A stretch of DNA of 64,000 nt, from NCBI GenBank assembly GCA_016490735.1, contig JAEMWC010000014.1, positions 2,120,001-2,184,000 on the forward strand, in the 5' to 3' direction. Below are positions 48,201-63,200 of the stretch, piece after piece. A program made the translations under genes and the position numbers. Within the stretch, counting starts at the first letter, position 1. The number at the start of each line of letters is the position of its first letter. Below the pieces are notes generated by a model, which was given only the letters and a program-made list of their open reading frames with translations, searched no databases and was not told where the DNA came from. This stretch comes from Pachyseris speciosa (lineage: Eukaryota; Cnidaria; Anthozoa; Scleractinia; Pachyseridae).

Positions 48201-51200
48201 AGGAACATGATAGAGACATACGGCTTGCTTGAACCCAATCCTCTGCTGTTTCAGAACATAGCAACGTGACCGGACATTATCCGCTTCGGGACGAAGTTAA
48301 ATTTATTGACCAAGACCCACATTGGTACACCCATAGGGTTAAAGAGGCTATTCACATAAGACTTCACCCTAACAACATCAACAGGGACAGTGGAATTGAA
48401 ATCCTGAAGCATGGGTGCCCACGATCAAACAACACAACAGCCGATCAGTACCAAAGCGGACCGCTGAGGGAATAATTTCTAGTCTGAATGACAAGGATCG
48501 AAATCCTCCAATCAACAACAGCCTAAGCGAGGATCGAAACGTACTAATCACCACCAGCCACGGTGCTTCTTATACTCACACACAGCCAGTCAACACCATC
48601 GCCTGATGAAGACCAGCAGTATAGCGGTCGAAACCTCGCGATCCGCATCTTTGTGGCTCAATCGTGAGACAAAAGATTAACTCAGCTATCATTTGAAACC
48701 ATGATGACGAACACCTTTCATAATAAGAACAAGAAATTCTCCAAGAATTTGGAAGCGGCCTTTTTGACCATCCGATCTGGGTTGATTCGAGTCGATCCAA
48801 GTTTATTCAACCCAAAGTGGCCGTCCATGTTGATCCAGCCTTTGATCCGGTCAAAACGAGTTCAAAACTTGACCCAAGAGGAACTGGCACTAGTAAGCAA
48901 CGTCACGGATTCATTTGACCTACAAAAGGGTTAAACTTTCAGCTTCTCAAATTCTTTTTCTTTTTTTAGGGTTAAAACTTTCAGTTTTTCTATTAGTTTT
49001 TTAATCATCCGAGTTGATCCAAGTTGATTCGACCCGGACTGGCAGTCCAAGTTGATCCAGTCTGACTTTTGTACCCGCTTGTTTTTTTTTTTCTTTTTTC
49101 CTATCAACGCTTTATCTGTAAAGTGACTTTGCAATTTGACAAGGAAACATTTTTGTTGAAGAGCCTTTCTGTTATCACTACAGACGATGAGTGCCTCCTA
49201 ATGATTAACATGTTTAAAATTTGGTCACGTGTACAGCTTACGACTTGATGGTGCAATCGTTTCAGAACCGGGATAAGTGAGACCACTCTATTGTCAGTAG
49301 TTCGAATTCCGGTGAAATCAAAGTTTTTCTTTGAACTCCTTTTTTAATCCCTTTTTTTTTTTCACTTGTTTTTTTTTTCTTGTCAGCGCTCAAGGTTTAA
49401 AGCAATTTTCCAATTTGAAAAGGAAACATGTTAAAAAATTCTTTGCAAATTCGCGAGCTAAAACAGCCGGTGAAGATTGAACCAATCAAAAGAAACGCTC
49501 TTAAATAAATTCCTTTGCTATGGGAACATTGGACTAATTCAATTCAATTCAGTCCAGTGACGTTACTATAATTAATACAAAATTCTCTGTTTAACGTAAG
49601 AGATGTATGGATAGAGTAATCGCATGAGAAGCGGACTAGGAGCCTTGTGATCTGAAGGTCGTGAGTTCAAATCCCGGCGCTGCTCTTCTCATGTCCTTGT
49701 TTCTTCCTCTGGCCAACACCGTGACGAAAAATAACCACAGAAAAAGGGTATTACTAGAAGCTACTTAGCTCATCGCTAAGCGACAGCCGCTTAATGATGA
49801 TTTTAATCAATGACAATTTGTCAGGCAAAGACCCAGAAATTGTGAACGATATGTATAGACATGTATGATGTAAAAGTGTCATTGTACAAGTTCACTTGAA
49901 CATCTTATCCTATTTTGCCAAGTCAAGTTTTCACAAATATTAAACTGCGGTAATTGAGATTTACATACAGGAAAAGGATAGTTTATGGTAAATAGATCAG
50001 TAGTATTTAGCCAAAGTAATACAAAATATTTGTGTGTCTTGGTTGATCAACAGTCCAGAGGAGAAAGTCAAGCAAATGGAAAAGAAAGTTAATGAATTGA
50101 TAGAGGAAAGCTGTTTTGCTAATGACAGGGGAGAATATCCATTGGTAAGAATGATACTTGCTGTTGGATGTAGAAGTTAGACTGTTAGCATCTGCTATGC
50201 ATTAAATATTATCCAGTATCTATGTTGTGGTTCAATTTTATCCTTGGTTCAATTTTTATTTTCCTTTGTTTTGTACTCATTATCATACATTACCATACAC
50301 AAGAACAATAGAAAATAAAAATTGAACCAAGGATAAAATTGAACTACAACATCTACACAATTCCATTAAAGTCCGCATGAGTTGTCAGGAATATGACTTT
50401 TTAGAGAGTCTGGGTAACATACTACACTAGAGCTCCCACAATGTGATATCACACACTGTTGGCTTCTTTAATACCCCTTGAGAGAATATACATGTACAAA
50501 GAGACGATGTTCCTGAACTCCAAAAACAATGGTAGATTTAAATTTCCGGGTCATTAAAATTAGCAGTGCCTCAAGAACTGCTACAGAGCTGTCAGTATTG
50601 GTTTCTCACAAGTACCCAACATAGTTTTGTAAACTTTTCTCACTAATGAAGATTCTGAGTAATTTTGACTTCTGTTTCCTTAAAAAAGGCTCTTGAGAAG
50701 GCCAAAGAGGCAGGCCGCAAAGAACGGGCATTGTGTCGACAAAGGGAGCAGACCTCCCTTGGAGAGCAAATTAATCTTGACCTGACATACTCTGTAAGTA
50801 CCTGTTTTGATATGATTGTGGTTAGATGCTGACAATCAGCTGAGTCACCTGATTAAATTTTGATGAGTTCAAAAGGGTTTTGTGTGTGTGCGTGTGTGTT
50901 TGTTTAATGTACCTTGCTAAAATGTCTAGCTACCCCAGTTAATTGCACGTGGCAGTCACCGACTCAAACACCTATGTTACTTTGTTCACTGCACCATTTT
51001 ACCTTTCACCATTTATGTAATTTGTTGTTCTTCCTTTTCTGTTCTTGTAATATATTGTTATGCATATAGTAACACCTGTAATAGTGCAAAAAAAAAAAAA
51101 AATCTGATATCTGAATCTAAAAATTTAATAATGTTTCATAAATTAATTTAGAAATCTACTCAATGCAGTTTATCTTCTGTTTTACCACCACACTCAGATT

Positions 51201-54200
51201 TGTGCTAAGAAATGTTTCTAGAAATAATGTCTCTATTTATTTATTTATTTTTATATATTTATATTTTTTATTTCTGTGCTTTAACTCATCACATGAGTTT
51301 TGTATTTTGATTTCAGGTGTTGTTCAATCTGGCCAATCAGTACCATGCTAACAAAATGTATGCTGAGGCTCAGAACACATACCAGGTCATTGTCAAAAAC
51401 AAGATGTTCAGCAATGCAGGTGAAGATAAGTTTTGTATTCTAGACTGAAAGGCCAGTTCAGATATCTGAGCTGATTTATTGGATGGTTTATTGTATACCA
51501 GTCCTGTAACGAAGTTTGCAAATTGTTTGAACCCAATTCCATTCCTTTTAATACACTGTGTAACTGGCTCCATTAGTTGAATGAAATGAACAAGCTTTTT
51601 GCACACTCATTAACAATTCTTTAATTTCTTATGACCAACTAAGCCCAATGGTATGGCAACATCTTTTCCCAATTTTATCCCATCAACCTGATAATATAGC
51701 CAGATCGTTGTGCACTTTGACCTGTCCCATTAACTAGATTATAGTGTTTAAAAAGTATATCTATTTGATGTATATAATTTTTACCAAACTCTTAAACAAA
51801 CTGCACCTCTTTCAGGGCGATTAAGAGTGAATATGGGGAATATTTATTATGAGCAGAAGAAATACCCTCAGGCTGTGAAACAGTACAGAATGGCCTTGGA
51901 TCAAGTTCCCAATACACACAAGGACATGAGGTATGTACCTAGTTCACTTTCACTTATTTTCTATTACAAGTTGCTGTAGAAGCTATAGTGTGATTGTCAG
52001 CAGCATGAGCATTTACTAGCTAAAACCTGCAAGGAGCTCCAAGTGAAAACTGCAAGATGATCATGTGAAAGCTACGTAATCGTAGTTTTTTCACACTTTT
52101 TACTGTCCTTGTAATGTGTTCCTTTGTTTGTAATTAACGATAAATTACATGATTATTAACGACAAGGCTGAGCTCTTGTAGGTAATGGTATAAAGACTAA
52201 ATTATTTAAAGATTTACTTTGTTTATTATAAGTTAAGTAGTTTGGTGGTTTAGACATCATAAGTTCAGGCTTTCTTCACCCTTGATACACCCTGTTTTGT
52301 GAGTTTATGGATATAAAGACTCTCTGTTTAAAAAAATGCAATGAACACTGCTTATTAATGTGATGCGCTTTTTACCCAGGATTAAAATCATGCAAAATAT
52401 TGGTGTGTCATTTGTCAAGATGGCACAATTCAGTGATGCCATCACATCATTTGAACACATCATGGCTGAGAAACCAAGCTTCCAAACTGGTATGGAAAGA
52501 GCAACTTTCTGTCACTTTTAGTAGTTAGTCTTGTTGATAATAATAATTACTATAAACAAGTTCACCTGAAGGTAATTTTGATCTACATTTTTAAATAACA
52601 ATAATCGCTTGGAAAAACTTTTACCAACAAACCCATTTATAATTTGCCATGCAAAGCCTGTCCAAGTTAGTATGAATTGCCAGCTGGAGCAATCACATTT
52701 TCCTGCTCTAACTTTTTCTTTCTTTCTTTCTTTTTTTTTTTTTTTTTTTTTTCGGCAAGACAAATACAGTATTATCTTATTTAATTTGCGATGATAGGAA
52801 AACGGACAACATCATAATGTTATTTTATTTATTGACAGAAAAATGGATTTCAACTTTTTGAAATTATTTCATGAGTGGCAATTAGAAAATCTAAAAACCA
52901 GAGGTTCCTAGTTTTCCAGAGAGACCAAAATCATCACTTGAAGATCCTTACTTTGAAAGCAGGACAGTTTACTTTTGGCCCACACAACAAAAAGGGGCAG
53001 ATTTTATAATTGAAAAAGTTAATATTTTAATGGCTTCACAGCTTTGTGGGTGGAGATATCTGAATGTGTTGTAAAAAGAAAAGGATGCAGTCCATCTTTC
53101 TGTCCGCTAGCTGGCCCTTCACACTTGGTAACTTCCTCTCACCCCAATTTCTGCTTGCTCGTGCTTCGTGCTCGCTCAAAAAAATCGACGAAGGAAAGAC
53201 AGAGGGACTGCTTGCAGTCTATTCAATTTCCATTTCTCTTAATTTCTGAATATCCAGCCAAGTGGTATATTTTCAAACTGATTCTTTAAAGGTAGCTACA
53301 ACGTCTTCAGTAACTGTTAGGTTTTGATTTCCAGTGACAATAACTAAAAGTCATCTTGTGTTGTAGAGATTCATAGAAATTCAAAACTCAAATAAACAGA
53401 GTTATTTAAATTCTTCAGGGTTCAATTTACTTCTGTGCTACTATGCACTGGGTGACAAAGACAAAATGAAGAAGACATTTCAAAAGTTGTTGACAGTCAG
53501 CCTTGGCTTTGATGATGAAGACAAGTACACCTTGACAGGGGTGAGCATAGCAAAAATCATCTAATAATAGGCCATCGATACTGTTGGGTTGTAACTTCAT
53601 TATTAATTTTTATTTTTAATAAAGTTTCTTTTTAGTATTGATTCATAGCCTGGGCAAAAAATGCAAGAGTTGACATTTTTGTTGTCAAACGCATCATAAA
53701 GCCCTTTGAGAGCACAAGAGAGTTAATGAGAATGTGTGTGAGAAACTGGCCAAATGAGAGCAAGCTGAATTTCTGTTGATTCTAATGAAAATTTGAGCAG
53801 AATCATACCCTTCGTAGGTGTATGTAATGTATGCCACAAGTATGAGCTTCAAATGGCAGCAAGATTTTGAACTTGTTCCCAACAAGTTTCAACACTTTGT
53901 TCTTGTTTGGCCTGGTGTGTAGACTCTAAACCAAATTTAATGTGGTAAGCCAGGTGTGTCTCAACATGCAGGCTGTATCTAACATTGGTTTACCAACTGA
54001 AGCAAAACTGTAAATGGAAAACATTTGAAGGCCTCGGAGCATAACCATCCTATGTCGAATTTTGAGTCGTTTTTCGATTTTGCTTGGATTTGTCTGAATT
54101 TCTGCATGTGAACTGCAATTCGATGGAAACACATTGTATGGTATTTTTTTGACTGATTCATCCAGAATCCAGAAATGCATTTTTTCTTACGTACACCAAG

Positions 54201-57200
54201 AAACCAACCTTCCATGGGAGTGGTTTGCAAGTTGCATTACATCTTCTTTCAATCGAATTGCAGTTTACATGCAACAATTCGGGCAAATCCCGGCAAAATC
54301 GAAAAACAACCCAAAATTCGACATAGGATGGTTATGCACCGAGCCCTTCATTTTCCAAGAAAACAGCACAAATTCAGTTTAGTCTGAAATAACTCAATGT
54401 GGTTTTGAGCTTGCACTGATCATCCTCAAAAGAGTATACTTTAAATACACTGTATAACATCATTATTTTAACTAAAAGTTTCACTTCTTTTTTTCTTTAA
54501 CTTAATCAGGATGATCCCCAGCAGGCACTTATTCTAGAAGTAATCAGGAATGATAAACTGCGTCAAATTGAACGACAAAAGTAAGTTGGATAGTTCAAAT
54601 AACGCACATTGCTTGTTATCTTCTTCTGAAATGAACAAGTTCTTATGATTTTTGGAACCAACTACAATCACTGGTTGTACATGTAACCACAGAATGTTCT
54701 TGCATTTAGATACCCTATGGTCAAAACAGTATCAATTAAGTGATTGATTTCATGTCTACATACATGTATCTCTTTTCTCTCTTTACTTGTAGGAAATCTC
54801 AAGCTGATAAATGCATCATGAATGCTGCCAAACTCATATCTCCAGCAATTGAAAATAGCTTTGCTACAGGATTTGACTGGTCAGTAACGTGATCTGTGTT
54901 TTTTTGCGTTAAAAAGTTGATGTGTACAATGTAAGTGTGCACTCTGATTGTGTTACCGTTAGTTATGTACATATAAAGCACACACAGTGTACCTCACATG
55001 CTCATTTGATTTTAAAGTAAAATACTCACCAAACAGCCTAAAGTGTATTTCTACACATCAAAGATCCAGGTCATAACTAACTTGTCTAGCTCATGTGCTA
55101 GTTACCTAGTAGCTGCACATTTACTGGTTTTGTCTTTCTTTGTTAGGTGTATAGAGTGTGTGAAGGCATCACCCTATTTGGAACTGGCCAATGAACTTGA
55201 GATAACAAAAGCTATTACATATCTGAAAGAGAAGGACCTTGCTAAGGTGCATACAAGTGTTTGTTGTCTTCATATGACCTGTACAACCCAATGCATACCA
55301 TATTTCCTCAAATAAGCACCCGGGCACTTATTTGAAATTTCAGCCAAAAGACGGGGCACTTATTCAAAGGAGGGTGGTTAATGGAGGGACGCGCTTATTA
55401 AGTTTTTTGTTAAATGAACTGTAGCTCTATTTTTGCTTATGTGCATAAAAGAACTCTGCAAGCACAAGGAGATAGATATAACTAGAAGGGACTTACAGAA
55501 AATAGGGTAAAAGTGAAGAACAGCTCCCTGAAAAAACCTGTCGGCCGACAGTCGGCCGACCGTTGGCCAACAGTCGGCCGACTGTTGGCCAACTGTCGGC
55601 CGACTGTTGGCCAACGGTCGGCCGACTGTCGGTCGACAAGTTTATACACACCTGTCAGTCGACAGGTGGCGGACAGTCGGTGATCTGTCAGTTATCTGTT
55701 GGTAAGTTGTCGGTAAGATTATCATCATTTTACCTTATTTCTCGCCCGAACTGCACTGGATATATATACACTCCATTGGTTAGGAAGGTGTATTCACTGA
55801 AGTTCCTACAAAATTTAGTGCCAGTACGTTCGAAAGTGGTCAGAATACTGGTGCGATCGCCACGATTGCAATTTGTCCGCCATATTGGAACGGTTATCTA
55901 GACCCCAGTTCCCCTCTAAATATAATTATCGAGGCTCAATATTTACTCACTACCGGGTGAGTAAATATCTCGACGCTCATAATATTTTTGTTATTTTGTA
56001 TTATCATTGGTCATTGACTTTTGCAAACTTGGTGGCTCCTAAAGGAGCTGTTTGTTAGAAGTTGAATGAAAGAGGCTTCATTCGTAGAAGTGGTTGTCAA
56101 ACTTCAGGGGTAACAGCGTTCCCTCTCGTCGCATGTTGGACATCGCCGGGATGAACCGTCTCAATCTTTTATGGCAAACTGCCTCGAGTTCCTTCACTGA
56201 GGACCCCTGATGATTACTGATCACGAGGTCAAGGTCCCTGGCATCTACTTTCTTCAATTCAGCTATTGCCACAAAATCCCTGAGGGTACTCCTGGGGCAA
56301 AATGCGTTGGCCAATACTGCAGCGGTTGTCGTTCATTGCTCGCAAGACCTGGTCGTAACGTTTGTGGATACTGGCAAGGCTGTCCTTGAAAATCCAGCAT
56401 GGAAACATCAAGTTAGGCGGTCGAGGAAAGACTGTAGAGATCGACGAATCCATGTTTGGCCATAAACGCAAGTACAATCGAGGAAGGATTGGCAGAGGCA
56501 CATGGGTTTTCGGCATGGTCAAAAGAGGTAGTGGCTAGTGGCAGGGCTCTCACCTTTCGAGTACCCAACAGAACCAGAGAAACCCTGGTAACTGGACTGG
56601 TACAACACTTCGTAGCACCTGGAACCCTGATTATTTCTGATACGTTTTCGCCTTACTTCAACCTTAACAGTGTTGGCTACATCCATGTCATGGTTAACCA
56701 TTCTGAGAACTTCATCGATCCATACACGGGAGCCCACTCAAACACAATAGAAGGAGTCTGGAGTCAGGTGAAGAGGAAGCTGAAAGCGATGAACGGGACT
56801 CCCAGAAGCAAAATTCCAGGATACCTGGATGAGTTCAACTGGCAGAAATGTTTTCCAGGCAACCACTTCGACAATGTATTAGCAGACATCGCAGAGTTCT
56901 ATCCTCCAAACTAAGTTTACTCAGTTTGACAAAAAACGGCTCCTTTAGGAGCCACAAAATAAAATAAAGTCTTTTACCAACATTAATTAACCTAATTCAG
57001 CACGCGCATGAACCGATTATTGCATTATTCCGTAGACAAGTTGATATTAGACGACAAAAGTTGAAGAAGACAAATGTTTTGTCGTTCTCTTTGTTTTGAT
57101 TAGGAGTAATTAAATTAAATGTAACCATTCCTCAAAGAAGTTCGTCATTTTCATTCATTCAGGCGATCGCTTTGAAAAATCTTTATTATTTCAAAAGTAA

Positions 57201-60200
57201 AGAATGGTAGTGATTTAATTAGCGTCATGCGGCACGCGCAAAAGCAAATCACAATTTATTTTTCTAATAAATTGGAAATATAAAAGCTATTTATGACAGG
57301 AAAGTTCAAAGCACGCAACCTGTAAAAAGACAAAAACAATCAAAGTGAATCACTACATTGTGTGGCAGATGATCGGGGATTGTATTACATCAATACCAGA
57401 TATATCATGCCGACATAAATGACGTACCAATATGGCAAATCGGGATCGCATTGCATTATAGGGTGATTCTAAACATCACTATTCGATGGAAAGTTAAGTT
57501 TTCATTGATGCACAAGAATATTCTCATGCCGTTTTAGTTTCACTGGTATTTTGAGGAATTTGAAGCATTCAGAGTAAGTTTTACATAGAGTTTTCATGCA
57601 AAAATGCGTATGTTTTTGTGAAATGTAAGACAGTGTCTACTAAAGCTTAACTTGTCAAAAGACAAAATGGTTTGCCGAATCTCTGAAACTTCTATTTTAC
57701 CATCTGTCACTAACCTGTTGGTAACCTGTCGACCGACAGCTTACCGACAGTTGGCCAACTGTTGGTAACCTGTCGGTAGTCTGTCGGTCAAGTGTTGGCC
57801 AACTGTTGGCCGACTGTTGGTGCAGGGGAGCTGTTCTTCACAATTACCGAAAATAGACTGTTCTAAAGTGACAATGGAAACAGGTTGATTGTATCCCTAC
57901 TATTTAAGAAAGTGAGGGGGAAGGGAGGGGGAGGGCACTTATTCAAGTGTGGGCACTTATTCGAGGAAATACAGTATGTGTGTTTTACTTTTAGAATTAC
58001 CACTAAGAAATGCTCCATATGATGACTGTGCTCAGTTTGTGTAAGTAGGTCATCAAAAAGCTGTAGTCATCCTGCTAGAAACACATTATGTATGCATGCA
58101 TTGTGAACATTACATTCCACTCTCTGAGCTCGTACGTATTTGTATAAATATATGTTCTTACCACAAACAGTAGCTAATTGGAACAATTTACCTAAACATA
58201 TTATCGACTTATCTACTAGCCCAGTAGCATTTCAGGACTCATTAGCATCATATTATTGGATGGTATTGTTTGCAATTCTAAACCGTACAACTGCTGACAC
58301 TGTGCAAAATATGTCTTGTGAGGTAGCACAATAAAATTGAAGTGAAGGGTCACTGTCATGGTGCATTTCCTTTCCTACCCTTACAGGTAGTCTGTACATC
58401 AGACCCCAAGCCATAATATCAATGTTTTATGTGTTAATCACCCATATCAACAAGCAGATTCTTTTCATTATTCTTGATATACTTTTCTAGTGCCTTAGGT
58501 TTGGAGAAGTTGTTTAAACATCAAGGAATGTGAATTTGGTTATCATTTCTTTTATTCTTTGGTGTATTAGATCCATTATTTTCCCCTCTTTTTGCAGGCC
58601 ATTGAAACTCTTAAAGGTTTTGAGAAAAAGGACTCCAAAGTTCAGTCTACTGCAGCAACTAATTTGTCATTTCTGTACTATCTGGTAAGCCTTGAATATA
58701 ATTCTCTTTGCTTCATGTATATAGCTATAATTATTTAAAAGGGAAACATTCATAGTCAGAAAGGTTCTAATGATATTAACTTAAATTTCGTAGGAAAATG
58801 ATGTGACACAAGCTGACAAGTATGCAGAACTTGCAATGACAGCAGATCGTTACAACCCTGCTGGTAGGTACTAATCAATCAAATTATCTGCACATAAAAA
58901 TATAATAATAATAATGTATTTACAATGATGGAATGGCTCAGTGGAACTTACTGACTTACTTCACCTTTTAGGTTGATTTTTGTTTTCTTGGTAATACTAA
59001 GCTGTGGCCAAATGCCAGGGAAAAAGGTGCTACACAATTTGAATGAACTGTTGTAGGTCATATGGCAGGAATGAGGGAGGGTAATTATGTTGTCTGAAAC
59101 TGTAGTACCATAAAGGAGCTGTTTTAATTAACTTTGACTGAAAAATGTGATGCAGATATCACTGACCAGGAATCTCAATTTCATTTCAGCTCTGGTCAAC
59201 AAAGGCAACTGTTTGTTTGCTAGTGGGAACTATGAGAAGGCAAGGGAGTATTACCAGGAGGCTTACAATGTGGAAGCGTCTTGCACAGAGGCCTTGTTTA
59301 ATTTAGGTCTGTGTACATATCACACTTTTAATCACTATACAGAGGGGTCTCATCTTTCATAATGCTAATTAAGATTGCTTATGGCTGTCCTTATTTGCAG
59401 CTTTGATATACAACAGTTGTCATTCAACATTGCCCATTTGACTTTGTGCATGTTTTAGGTTTAATTTTATTTAAGCCAAAGTAATATTTATATACAGGTA
59501 ACTTGTATTGTAGGCTTGTCATCAGCATACTCCATGTAACAGAGACATTCTGTTTAAATGTGTGGTTCAGGAAATATCTGTACCTAGCCCTTTCTGAATG
59601 TCACTCTGGAAATTCCAAGGTGGGAGGGGGTGGTCTCAAAAGCTGATGTTAGTTAATTAAAGTGTGTAAAAAGGGCTCCAAACCTAAAACACTTTTGTGA
59701 CTGGCCAATATGGAAATTGTTTGGATCAACACAGTCATGTTGTTTCTTAAGCTTCATCGAAGGACAATAAAAAAGATAGAAGAGGAAAACATTTAGACTA
59801 GTGTGTGTGGAACAGGGTAATGATATTTCTAGTTGCATATTTGTGAGTACCACTTGGCTTATTTTATCTCTGTTCACCTACAGGTCTTGTGCACAAGAAG
59901 TTAAATCGGCTGGAAGATGCTTTGGACTGTTTCCACAAGCTTCAGACAATCCTTAGAAATCATCCTCAAGTTCTTTATCAGATTGCAAACTTGTATCCTT
60001 TCTTGTCTATTGTCTAGTTACATTACCTATTAGGGAGCTTTAGCAACAAGGATGGCAACGGCAATGAGAATGCCACAAAAATAGATTTATTGAGCAAAAA
60101 CAAATGGCTCTGCACATGTGTTTTACATTTTGGTACATATCTTTGTCATCCTTTGCAAAGCAACCACATGAAATGACCAAATTTTAGGCTTCCTAGAGAA

Positions 60201-63200
60201 CGTGAGCCCATGACATTAAATTTTTCTTCTTTTCCCTTACTCATGATGTTGTTCATAGTAATTTAGTTCCTGGATAGTTAGTCAGCATTTTTCAAGTGAA
60301 ACAAATTAGAATTAAATCGCAACAAGGCTACAAAAATGAGAAGTTATATTTTGAAATGGCATTTTTGTTGTTGTCGCCATCCTCGTTGCTAAAGTTCACT
60401 ATTTGTAACTGATGACAGCCATTAAAGTGTGGTTCTACATAATGTACATCAGGTTAGTAAGCAAAACTGAAGGTGTCAAGATGGCAGTCTCCTGGTTCAT
60501 GTACTGTTCAAGTTGTAAATGTAAGTTAGCTGAAAAATGCCCTTCCTTGCTAGCTGGGTCCCAGTGATGATGGTCTTTCTTGAGTCACAACAATGGCAGT
60601 GATATACTCAATACAGTGTGCAAATTTGTCTTTTCTTTGACTGTGGATCAAAGATATGAAATGTTAGAAGATAAAAATCAAGCTATAGAATGGTAAGACA
60701 GGACTACAGCATTAATAAATTTGTGTATGGATCGAGAAAGACAGCGTCTAGTAAAGATTCCTGTATACATTAGAAACAGGTTTAGGTTAAAGCATCATCA
60801 AAAACAGTGACTCTTATTACCTAGAAAAACATTAACATTTCTTTTTGTATTTAGCATGAATGTTAAATAATCATGGAAAGTAATCATACTTTTATCAGGA
60901 AAAAGCCTCATTTGCATATACTTCCAACACACTAACTTGCACATGTGACTACAAATCTAGTTTTTTCTAAAGACCTTGTCAGTTGGTCGCCATGATTTTC
61001 TTGTTTAGTTGTGCACAACTAAACAAGAAAATCATGGCAACCAACTGATGCTAAGTAATACTTTCTTAGCTTCAACAAACACGATTTCACAACAGTAATC
61101 ATATTTACTTTTGTTTTTTTTTTTTAAAGGTATATGCAGCTTGTTTCTGTAGTACCTACAGATCCATCTGTGCTGTCAAAACTTGGTGAACTCTATGATA
61201 GTGAACAAGACAAGTCACAGGCTTTCCAATATCACTTTGAGGTGAGATCTATCATCTATTCGTTCTTTGTGTCAAATGCACCAAAATTGAGAAACAGTTA
61301 GTGGTGTAACGATTCATATTCCTTGCGATTCAATTCAATTTCGATTATTGCTTTTCGATTTCGATTATTTCGATTCAATTATGCAAAATATTAATGTTTT
61401 TTAATTCTTGCAACACGATACACAATGTAAACAACATACAACCCTAAACTCTCAATTTGAGGATACAATAGTACAATCCAACCTCGATTATCCAGACCTC
61501 GATTATCCAGATTTTTCGATTATCCGGACTTGCTTAATTGGTCCCAATTTTTCATGAATATTAATTAGCCACAGTTAAGATCTGCAGCAAAACTTTTTCT
61601 TTTCAAATTAAGTAATGAAACTCCAGTTCAAGCTGAATTTGTTTCGCAAATCTGTATGCGTTTTGAGCTCACACACGCGCCATACTATGGCAATGTATTT
61701 CACTGAGCTCTGATTCACTCAGGTGTTCTATGTTTCTAAGTGAAATTTCATGCTCCAATAGTTCAGTCTTGGCTTGTTAATATTCATATTTTTGATTATC
61801 CGGACTGTTTAGCTCAGTCCCAATGAGTCCGGATAATCGAGGTTCTACTGTAACAGGAACATTAAACTATTACAAGGATGCAATAAAAAAGTATGCAATT
61901 GCCAGTTTTCTTCTTTGAGTTCTTTCTAGATCTAGTGCACTCTCAGATTTTTCTTTTAAAAAAGTAACTTGTCTGTTTTCTCTTCGTTATCGCCATTTCC
62001 CTGTTGCCTGACTGCGGCTACTTATTCTTCATAACATCCTGAATGTTGAACCAGCACAATACTTGAAAGTTGCTGACCAAATTTTGCAGATAGTTTTAGA
62101 CTTGTCTGTTGTACCGTCTTTAGCCGGAAAGCCATAATATTTCCACACAGTGGATCTCAAAGAAGGTGGATTCACAATCGCTTGGTCATTTGTCGCCATG
62201 TTTGAGAGCGTGACAATGAGCATGTCGCACATGGTTTGCCTTATTTGGAAATTCTTAAGGGGTGGTAGAAGGGCAAGATTTTTACCAAGCAACACATAAT
62301 AGTGCAAGAACTGCAAACATTGGTAAAAGTGAAGAACAGCTCCCTGAAAAAACCTGTCGACCGACAGTCGGCCGACCATTGGCCAACGGTCGGCCGACCG
62401 TTGGCCAACGGTCGGCCGACTGTTAGCGGACAATTAGCGGATGGTCAAATTTACCCTGAAGATGTCTTAGTGCCGAAAACGTTCGGTTTTTTAATTTTTT
62501 AAAATATTTTTTAGCCTTTTAAATATTAGTCATTTTTTAAAATTCTAGTGAATATGATGAACATCAATGTTATAATAATTTTTAAGAATAATTATCTCTT
62601 TCTCTCAAGTGCCAGAAGTTTTCCTAAGATAACTTGTTACTCAGCAGATATGTTACCTTTTTTAGTAAGAAGAAAAAGCAGGAAAGGCAGATAAAAAACC
62701 ACTGGAGGGGAGGAATTTGCTTGCTTGTTCTAATTTAACCCTGACTGTTCTATTTTCTCATAGTCTTACAGATATTTCCCATCAAATATTGACATCATCT
62801 CATGGCTTGGAGCTTATTACATTGACTCACAGTTCTGTGAAAAAGCAATACATTACTTTGAAAAAGCTGCTGTAATACAGTAAGTCTTATTTTTTGTTAC
62901 TGACTGCAACTAAATAATAATTGTTTATTTAATAGTATTACGTACATGTAATTATCAAGTTTACATCAGGCCTAACAGTCACCATGGTGGGTTCTTCCCT
63001 GAAGCCCTATGTGTGTGTGACTGGTCCTCTTATGGTCAATAGCTTTTGAAGCAGGTAACATGAGTATCCAGAATAGTAGACTTTGACTGATTGTCTTGAC
63101 GTTGTGAGTTACATTGCTGAAGTCAACAGTGTTCTCATTAAGAATGACAAGTTTATGAAGCTTACTGAAGTCAAACCACAGGCAACATAAAGATGATTTT

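Larger units (their letters stand above)
55305..57975. mobile_element. Inverted-repeat element split by a Merlin insertion
   Basis: ATATTTCCTCAAATAAGCACC ... GGGCACTTATTTGAA (55308-55350) and TTCAAGTGTGGGCACTTATT ... CGAGGAAATACAGTAT (57930-57976) are opposed ends of one short element. The Merlin copy at 55506-57848 lies between them, so it entered later. Confidence 0.6.

Noticed and set aside
53979..54387. ORFs on both strands in IFT88 intron 12
   Set aside because: They are translations of the two arms of one inverted-repeat element.
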